25,000 bases of DNA from Conus ventricosus (Eukaryota > Mollusca > Gastropoda > Neogastropoda > Conidae), in assembly GCA_018398815.1 (NCBI GenBank), contig CM031611.1, positions 79,966,236 through 79,991,235 on the forward strand, read 5' to 3'. The notes under the pieces are model-generated. The model was not told the origin of the DNA, ran no database searches, and worked only from the letters and a program-made list of their open reading frames with translations. The position numbers were made by a program, and so were the translations under genes. Within the stretch, counting starts at the first letter, position 1. Each line of letters opens with the position of its first letter. Shown here piece after piece: positions 1 through 25,000 of the stretch.

Positions 1-1122
1 CAACAGATGTACTAAAAGTACAGATGGTAGGCAGAGATGGTGCTAGACGATCAGATCGGCCGAAACAGAAGGTATCAATGAGTAATTAGATACGTGATGG
101 GGGAAGGGTGTTGCAATTTGGGCAACTAATATGCCCTTGAGGCAATCCAGTGCCTCCATATCTTTAGTCATGTCACAGAGGCATAGCATGCCAAAGGTTG
201 TCTGTGACTTTCAGCCTGGTGCATGTGCTGTCAGCAACCAAAACGCTCCACCAGAAGGCACAACTGGTGCAGAAAGCATGGATTTCATGTGCGTTTATAT
301 CTGCACTGGGGAGAAGTAGTTTCTGGCCGTAGACCTAAACCAGGAGAATTACCTGCCTGAGCCAGGAGCTGGTTGTCTAGGGTTTTGTGACAGCGTTTCC
401 ATGGTCGTGTCATAACAGGGAGCTCTGGGGTTCAGACTCCGTCCTCTGAAGGTGTATTTTCAGTGCTCTGACAGGACAGTGTATCTCCTCCATCTTCAGT
501 CCAATGGGGCTGGAATTGGAAATGAAGGGGCCAGCGAAGGCAAGGTTATTGTCAAGAACCACCCTTCAGACATGCCATTTTTGGCTCTAGAGGAAAGAAG
601 GGCATATGGAGAGGGGGACTGAGCCATCATCATGCTATATAGGGCCCTGGATTCCTGGAGTAGACATGAACATCATTCACTATATAGGCTGAAGCCAAGG
701 TAAATTTTTAAAAAAAATTTTTTTTAGAGTGAGATTCTCAACAGAGCACAGGACCATGTCTATCATCCTGGTGAAAATCTAAGGGATGAGAGACCATCTG
801 AAAGGGAGGTATTTGAAAGAAAGGATCGTTCCCTGAAAGGCAAAGGGAAGGAACTTCTAGGACAACCTGTGAATGGGAATATGGAGATATGCCACCAACA
901 GATTGAAGCTTACGTCACAGCCTCCAGGCAGTATGGAATCATGTAGCCTTCAGACTGTCTCCAGCTTAGCCCAAAATGATCATGGGGAAGAGCAGAATGC
1001 TATCCTAGGCCAGAGAGAGATGAGAGGCCTAAGTAAGGAGGGTAAGAGTCTGGCAGATGCAACGGGGGCTAAAACTTCCACAAGGCACAAAATCTTTGAA
1101 AAAAACAAGAATGTGTTCAGAA

Positions 1123-1163
<41 letters not shown>

Positions 1164-1932
1164 TCCCTCACCAAGGAAACTGAGTTATGTTTGAATATGA
1201 TGCAATAAAATGAACTCCCTTAGACCAATCATTCTTTCAGCTTATCTGGCTATGGAGGGAGGTATGATAGTTCCTTGCTCTCTCAATTTTGTTTTTATTT
1301 GTTTTGTGTTTTATTTTTGAGGATCCTGATAATATGGTAATGTCGGACGTCAGGCAGGGATAAGACGATTGTTTGGACAAGCAAGAATGAGAAAAATACA
1401 AGTGCTGAGCCTGCAACAGGAGAAAGCCAGGAAATAGTTGTATACAAGTGGCATGGGATAAATGTTTTTCAGAGCATATAGCAGATAAGACAGCGGAAAT
1501 GAACAAAAAGTATGGATGACACTGTAGTGAACTTTAAAATGCTCCTCAATAAAAGGGGAAAAATTACCAAAACTGCTAACATTTCATTTGATAATGTATT
1601 GATTGCTCTATACAGTCATAATACTGATGATGAGGATTGGATCTTATTTCTTTTCATGATCCTCATTGTAACTTTTAGTTTGCCCCACTCATACACACAC
1701 ACATGCCCCACCTGATCTCCCTCACTTCCTATTCGCCATCCCCCGTCTCCCTTTTCACCCTGTCCTCCCTCTCCATCCCAGAATCCAGACTTCCCCCTCC
1801 ATCTCCACCACCACCTTCCCACTTCTGAACTCCCCATCCCTTTCTTGCACTCTGTCCCTCACCCTACCCACACCTCTGCCAGTGCCACCTCTGTCCCCGC
1901 TGAAAGAAAACCAGGAGTTCGTGACTGTGCAG
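1..1932. other. Upstream region, no confirmed gene (probable intron or 5' flank)
   Basis: No exon could be confirmed here. A stretch on the + strand from about 414 to 623 stays open for about 69 codons and ends in TGA at the GGGGAC-TGA near 621. It has no start codon and resembles no family I know, so it could be an unrecognised exon or chance. A 39-base G run lies at 1123-1161. From about 1715 to 1905 the + strand is strongly pyrimidine-rich, which suits the 3' end of an intron leading into the exon at 1933. The kinase gene's N-terminal exons are probably beyond the left edge or unrecognised in this stretch. Confidence 0.4.
1123..1161. repeat. Poly-G tract, 39 bases
   Basis: An uninterrupted run of 39 G on the + strand. 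Short proline/glycine-rich frames across it are artefacts of the homopolymer. Such tracts often have uncertain length in an assembly. Confidence 0.95.
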
Positions 1933-19875
<17,943 letters not shown>

Positions 19876-20730
19876 ATGGTCATGTGCTTTCTTGACGTGC
19901 ATTGGAAACAATTTTGTGTGAAAGTGACTCTAACAGGCTACAGGTGAATTGTTGGGATGGTTTGGAGTGACAATTAGCCACATGGGAAGAACTGCAATAT
20001 GGTTTTGTCAGATGTGGAGAAACTTCATTTTTGCTTTGATAATCCCTGCTTGTTTGAATGATTGGTTGCCTGCACACACACACTCGTACACACACATACA
20101 TACATATACATATAGAGTTACAGTCTCAGATAGACACAAAGACGCATACAATCACGCAACACATACAGGCATGCACACACACATACACACACCTCACCAC
20201 ACCACGCACACAGATTCACACACACATACACACATGCATGCACACACACACGCACAGGCATGCACACACACACATGCACACACATGTATATGCATACACC
20301 AACCATACATTATCATTTGATATCACTTGCGCTGAGAAGACATAGAACCTGAGACGGACATTAAACGAAACACATCATTCACACTTACCACCATACATGT
20401 ATCACATCCAAGCACCCATGCTCACTCTCGCACACTTCCACATGCATGGAGATCAGGGATACAAACATGCTGGAGAAGCTCAAGAGCCAGTATACGTAAA
20501 AGGTTCACCTAGAGACAAACTGGCGCCTATTTGTCCATTCCCTGAAACGGTTTGAGATATTTTTTTATATTTCATGTTTTCTGTTTTATTAAATTAAATC
20601 TGGAATTGTGTTCTCCTTCTTCCCAGCTTTTCCAAAGAAGCAGTTAAGTTCGTGTAAAAGATTGGTGCTACTGTTTACTCCATGGGTGTGGGTGTGGGTG
20701 TGAGTTTGTGTGGGTGTTTAGTTTGCATGC
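19876..20730 (+). other. Probable 3' UTR and flank of the kinase gene
   Basis: It contains a CA-rich microsatellite (about 20077-20292). Two overlapping ATTAAA hexamers at 20588-20598, followed by a GT/CT-rich stretch, are a possible poly(A) signal; a second candidate AATAAA is at 21280-21285. Neither can be confirmed without transcript data. Confidence 0.45.
20077..20292. repeat. CA/CATA-rich microsatellite
   Basis: Imperfect (CA)n with ATACAC and GCATGC interruptions. Confidence 0.85.

Positions 20731-20814
<84 letters not shown>
20731..20814. repeat. (GT)n-(AT)n compound microsatellite
   Basis: About 20 GT units pass directly into about 20 AT units. Confidence 0.95.
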
Positions 20815-20816
<2 letters not shown>

Positions 20817-21176
20817 CGACATGTTTCCATGTAAATACAAGGACTTTTATTTCCTATGTTTTAAACAGTCGTTGAAATTAAAATCATACCACTAATCATG
20901 AGTGATGTTGTAAAATAGGTATATATGTGCCAAAGAAAACTATGTTAATTAGGTGAGATAGCCAGGTCAGAAATATGTTAATTAGGTGAGAGGAAAAAAT
21001 ATGTATTATACTGGACAGCCTTGTGAAATATTCAGGAATTTCCTGATTAAAAAAAAATCATTCCTGAAGTCCTGAATTTGTTGGGACACCCCCCACGCCC
21101 TGATTTTCACGATTTTAGTTAAAAAGTGTTGGGCTTGATTGTCTTTCAGAGAGGCATAAGAAAATGTTATGCCAGC

Positions 21177-21535
21177 TGCTGTTGGAAATGAATAATTTGG
21201 TTCCTGTCTGAGTTCTGAGGCTCCTCCCTCCCTTTCCCCACACCAGCCACCTCCCCAATCACCACTGATAAGTTTTTTTAATAAAAATGGCCAGTCTTTT
21301 CCTCATTCATCAGTTGCGACTCTGAGGTTCACAGTTTGGAAGATTTTTTTGCCTCGGTGATCATTTTTAATCCTGCCGTAAAGGTAGCCACATTAATTCA
21401 TCTTCAGAGATGATTTTAAAGATAAATTATAACAGTTCTGCCCAACAAAAGGGACAAACAAAGTACAAGACAACCGCTGTTTGTAATGAATAATACATTT
21501 GCTTTTTGAGTTCTGAGGCCACCCTCCCCCCCCCC
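21177..21535 (+). repeat. Diverged direct repeat, about 60 bp, two copies
   Basis: Copies at about 21177-21240 and about 21476-21535 share GCTGTT, AATGAATAAT and GAGTTCTGAGGC, each ending in a C-rich stretch. In the second copy this has grown into 20 C at 21526-21545. Confidence 0.65.
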
Positions 21536-21596
21536 CCCCCCCCCCTTGTTCTTTGTTTGTTCCTTTTGTTAGGCAGAATTATTATAATTTATCTTT
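21418..21596. repeat. Inverted repeat, 46-base arms, loop with poly-C
   Basis: The arm 21418-21463 (AAAGATAAATTATAAC... to ...ACAAACAAAG) is the reverse complement of 21551-21596 with four differences in 46, all transitions. The loop of 87 bases holds 20 C at 21526-21545. It could be the core of a foldback/MITE-type element, although no target duplication was identified. Confidence 0.85.
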
Positions 21597-21924
21597 GAAA
21601 TTTTTATTTCAATTTCTGCCTGCAGTCACATCCACTTTGAAAGTAATTCAACGATGATGTGTAAACAGTACACCAGTGCGTATGTTCTTTTCATGTTTGT
21701 TTTCTTTTAATGGGTCCGTTTTTCTTTGGTAATCCAGTCCACTCAAGACATGATGGCCTTCTCTTTTACTTAGGTTAGAATTGAATTTAACATGTGTGAA
21801 TTTTTTTGGTTAATATATTGCATGCGTCCCTATTCAGGACCCGGGTTTAAAGATTCGTATGAATGCATTGGAGGAGGTTTTAGTTTGCACGCTGCAAAGA
21901 AGAATCTCTGACCTGGCTGTCTCT

Positions 21925-21990
21925 GTCTGGGATTGAACCCAGGATGCTCGGATCAAGAGAACGTTAGTGGACAACCAAGGCCAGTTCTAA
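21925..21990 (-). repeat. tRNA-like fragment, possible tRNA-derived SINE head
   Basis: On the minus strand TGGCCTTGG (from 21983) resembles an A box and GGTTCAATCCC (21939-21929) a B box, about 33 bases apart, as in a polymerase III internal promoter. The sequence between is tRNA-like but I could not fold a full cloverleaf. No second copy is present in the window. Confidence 0.4.
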
Positions 21991-23143
21991 AGCAGTTACC
22001 TGTGTTTCTGGCCCTGTCAGCATGTGGGCATTATAGCCTCATTCATTTTGTCCTGGCAGTTGCATGAATTTAGTATTACTGTTGACCATGTCATGTCACT
22101 TCTTTCGCTGGCTTTGTTGTGTTTGATTGAGGCAGAGGTGTCCTAGCTGCCTTTGTGTTTGTTTTTCTTTATGTTAAACCTCTAATACCTTTGATGTATA
22201 GCATAGCTGCTTTGTCAAGAATGTGTGTGTGTGTGTGCGAAATATATTGAATTTGTTTTTCTCATGATTGTATGCCAAAGGTTACCGTAATGTTAAAAGT
22301 CAGCATTGCTCACCTGTGTCAAAAAGCATAATACTGTAGTTTAATATGCCGATTTCATGATCCAGGTAATCTAAGCCACACTGTACTTTAAAATGATATG
22401 TTGTTCAGGTTGCCTTAGATTTGGTTTAATTTGGCCTGATTTCTCAAACTGGAGCTGAAGTCACTGGCTTAAAGGAGTAAACTAAAATAACAGGAAGGTG
22501 TTGAGGGTCGATGCGGGTGAATACGAGATTGCGTGTTTGCATGAATCTGCATGTCTAGCTGCGAATTGTGTATGTACCTGCTTTGATATCTTCAGGTGCC
22601 AATACATAACGGAAAGCACTGAAGGTGGAAGTGTTACAGAACACTCTGTAATCAGATGCTGTTCAATTATACGTGGTCAGTGAGGCCTAGCAGCAACACA
22701 CTTAGATCCGGTTGGTGATGGAGTACCCCCACCTGTCAGCCATGGTCAGTCCTCGGCCACAATCCAATGGTTGTGTGGATCATGGTCCTTTGAAAGCCTG
22801 GACATGAAAAGGGGCAGTTCTAACAGTTTTCTTTTTCTTTTTTTTTTGGCTGAGCCAAGTCTACAGTTGATTGATGTGGTCGACGGGCATTTATGTTGAA
22901 TTTGTCTGAGAAGAGAGCGAGAGAGCGGTTGATTGGTGGATGCCCCATGTGGATGTTCATGTGGGGGGCGCAGTGCAGGCCTGTCCTTTTATCAGGGGAC
23001 TCTTTGAATGCAGAATTGTAGAAAAAACATGGCTTACTGGTCGGTTTGTCTTGACAACATGCTGATCGTTCTGTTTTTCGTTTACTATGAGATGTTTTCA
23101 ACAGCAGAGGGATTGATTAGAAATTGAGTTTTTGCTCTTACAG
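21991..23143. other. Gene-free stretch
   Basis: Nothing was recognised. Short open frames on both strands (for example + strand 22498-22683 and minus strand 22820-23101) lack known motifs. Confidence 0.5.
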
Positions 23144-23183
23144 ATAGGACTGCCAAAGAGCAACAACTATCTGCCAGTCATTG
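23144..23183 (+). CDS. Candidate small exon of an unidentified gene
   Basis: The pyrimidine-rich acceptor TTTTTGCTCTTACAG is followed by 40 bases and a good donor GTAAAT. One frame reads IGLPKSNNYLPVI plus one base. It could join, in phase, either to the open frame in the 72-bp array (starting TG-TTT-CCT) or to the candidate exon at 24920. The evidence is splice-site quality only; no family was recognised. Confidence 0.3.
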
Positions 23184-23597
23184 GTAAATATTTAATGTTT
23201 CTGGAATCTTTTGAACAGAAAATCTCATTCACATTTTTTGACCCTCAACACTTTTTGTGAGCTGTTGTAGAGTTCAGAGCCAGCGATTTTGACTTGCATC
23301 AATGAGAACAAATCACGCTTGCATCACAGTGTCCAGATGAATTTCATTTCAGTACGTTGAGCGCAATGAAATAATGTTTGTCTGATATTCCTGGCGAGAT
23401 ATATTTTGTGAGCACTGCTGCCAACGCCATTACTGCTACCACCATCACCACCATCATCTACATCATCTGGTTTCTGCAAGTTCCATTGAAACAAAATTTC
23501 CATTTGCATTAAACCTGCGCAAGATAAGGCAGCTTTTATGTTTGCGCCAATTCTCCCCTACCCCGTCCCCCCCCTTCCTGCTCCTCCTCTCCCCTCA
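23184..23597 (+). other. Stretch before the 72-bp array
   Basis: No gene was seen. It ends in a strong pyrimidine tract (about 23550-23597) that leads into the first TTTCAG of the array, as expected at a genuine 3' splice site. Confidence 0.5.
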
Positions 23598-24530
23598 TGT
23601 CATTTCAGTGTTTCCTGAATATGTGAAGTTGGAGATGAGAAATACTTTACTAGTGTGTTGCCGTGTCATGTCATTTCAGTGTTTCCTGAATATGTGAAGT
23701 TGGAGATGAGAAATACTTTACATAGTGTGTTGCCGTGTCATGTCATTTCAGTGTTTCCTGAATATGTGAAGTTGGAGATGAGAAATACTTTACATAGTGT
23801 GTTGCCGTGTCATGTCATTTCAGTGTTTCCTGAATATGTGAAGTTGGAGTTGAGAAATACTTTACATAGTGTGTTGCCGTGTCATGTCATTTCAGTGTTT
23901 CCTGAATATGTGAAGTTGGAGATGAGAAATACTTTACATAGTGTGTTGCCGTGTCATGTCATTTCAGTGTTTCCTGAATATGTGAAGTTGGAGTTGAGAA
24001 ATACTTTACATAGTGTGTTGCCGTGTCATGTCATTTCAGTGTTTCCTGAATATGTGAAGTTGGAGTTGAGAAATACTTTACATAGTGTGTTGCCGTGTCA
24101 TGTCATTTCAGTGTTTCCTGAATATGTGAAGTTGGAGTTGAGAAATACTTTACATAGTGTGTTGCCGTGTCATGTCATTTCAGTGTTTCCTGAATATGTG
24201 AAGTTGGAGATGAGAAATACTTTACATAGTGTGTTGCCGTGTCATGTCATTTCAGTGTTTCCTGAATATGTGAAGTTGGAGTTGAGAAATACTTTACATA
24301 GTGTGTTGCCGTGTCATGTCATTTCAGTGTTTCCTGAATATGTGAAGTTGGAGTTGAGAAATACTTTACATAGTGTGTTGCCGTGTCATGTCATTTCAGT
24401 GTTTCCTGAATATGTGAAGTTGGAGATGAGAAATACTTTACATAGTGTGTTGCCGTGTCATGTCATTTCAGTGTTTCCTGAATATGTGAAGTTGGAGTTG
24501 AGAAATACTTTACATAGTGTGTTGCCGTGT
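23598..24530 (+). repeat. 72-bp minisatellite, 13 copies, acceptor-like border in each unit
   Basis: The unit starts TGTCATTTCAG followed by TGTTTCCTGAATATGTGAAG and ends TGTGTTGCCGTG. Copies are 72 bp apart (the first spacing is 71) and nearly identical; an A/T change makes the sixth-from-AAG codon ATG or TTG, in the order M M M L M L L L M L L M L. 72 is a multiple of three and a 326-codon frame is open through 12 copies, reading SVFPEYVKLEMRNTLH per unit. Whether this is translated is unknown. Each unit has a TTTCAG-TG border like a 3' splice site, and the first copy is preceded by a strong pyrimidine tract. Confidence 0.93.
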
Positions 24531-24919
24531 AGTGTGCAGCATGTACTGATCTCTCAATCAGTAGAAATTGTGAAACAACACACTACCCTATTTGTGTTCA
24601 GTATCCTTTGTTTACAGACATTAGTCACATTCTGATGGTCAGTACTAGTCAGATGGGTGGATGGACAGCTTGATAAGACTGACTCGCATTACAGTAAGAG
24701 GTCAGCTGATGGCCATATTCTTCTGTAAGGCTGTCATTCTTCTGTAAGGCTGTCACAGTCAGCTTTCTGATTATTTTACGGTGAAGAAGTTGTGGGTTTC
24801 CTGAAGAGAGATGTTTAAACTATAACCCCTTTAAGAGGAGGGAATAGTGAAAAGATCTTTCAAAATGCTATTGCTACCTTTTGATGAAAATCTCTGTTCC
24901 TTGAGTCTTTGTTTCACAG
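24531..24919 (+). other. Spacer after the 72-bp array
   Basis: It contains a 19-base tandem duplication, ATTCTTCTGTAAGGCTGTC, at about 24717-24755. No gene was seen. Confidence 0.6.
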
Positions 24920-25000
24920 CTGCCAGGAGGGACTACAGTAGTGACATGCTTCCCTGGACTGACCCTTCACTGACTCAGAGCCGACCTGTTATATGGTGTA
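24920..25000 (+). CDS. Candidate exon running off the window edge
   Basis: The acceptor TTTGTTTCACAG at 24908-24919 is followed by a stretch open in one frame to the edge, reading ARRDYSSDMLPWTDPSLT and onward. It would accept an upstream phase-1 end such as that of 23144-23183. No family was recognised. Confidence 0.3.

Overview
The window is eukaryotic nuclear DNA from an invertebrate. Support comes from GT-AG introns, very dense CA, CT and GT microsatellites, poly-G runs, hAT- and piggyBac-type DNA transposons and a LINE of the kind common in marine invertebrates. A mollusc or other lophotrochozoan fits best, but this is inference and no species can be named.

The only gene I can trace with confidence lies on the + strand, from about 1933 to 19875. 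Seven exons (1933-2079, 2616-2763, 3987-4097, 5671-5740, 10757-11018, 15841-15969, 19768-19875) join in phase. They give an almost complete protein kinase catalytic domain of tyrosine-kinase / tyrosine-kinase-like type: Gly loop, VAVK lysine, ITEY hinge, HRDLRCGN, ADFG, RWTAPE, DVYSF, a CW...RPTF C-lobe signature, then a short tail and stop. Exons 5' of the Gly loop are not identified. Exon 5 as given carries 2 extra bases (GT) that break the frame. The activation loop holds six Cys and no Tyr.

The introns are loaded with mobile DNA. Intron 4 (5741-10756) has about 1 kb of pyrimidine repeats and a hAT-like element (8611-10328) with an RTE-like LINE fragment nested inside it, each with a target duplication. 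Intron 5 (11019-15840) has a piggyBac-like element (11278-13879) and a roughly 52-bp minisatellite. Intron 6 (15970-19767) has a 42-bp minisatellite split by a second piggyBac-like element (17054-18534).

The most unusual structure is that the minisatellites in introns 5 and 6 are tandem copies of the 3' splice site, plus the first exon bases, of the exon directly downstream (exons 6 and 7). The gene thus carries roughly 24 and 41 decoy acceptors in front of its last two exons. Using almost any of them would bring an early in-frame stop. A third array at 23598-24530 (13 copies of 72 bp), downstream of the gene, has the same look: each unit carries a TTTCAG acceptor followed by an open frame. 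I know of no described class matching this acceptor-array arrangement.

The region 19876-23143 holds the 3' flank, microsatellites, a 46-bp inverted repeat and a tRNA-like fragment. Two weak candidate exons of another gene lie at 23144-23183 and 24920-25000. No rRNA, intact tRNA or CRISPR was seen.
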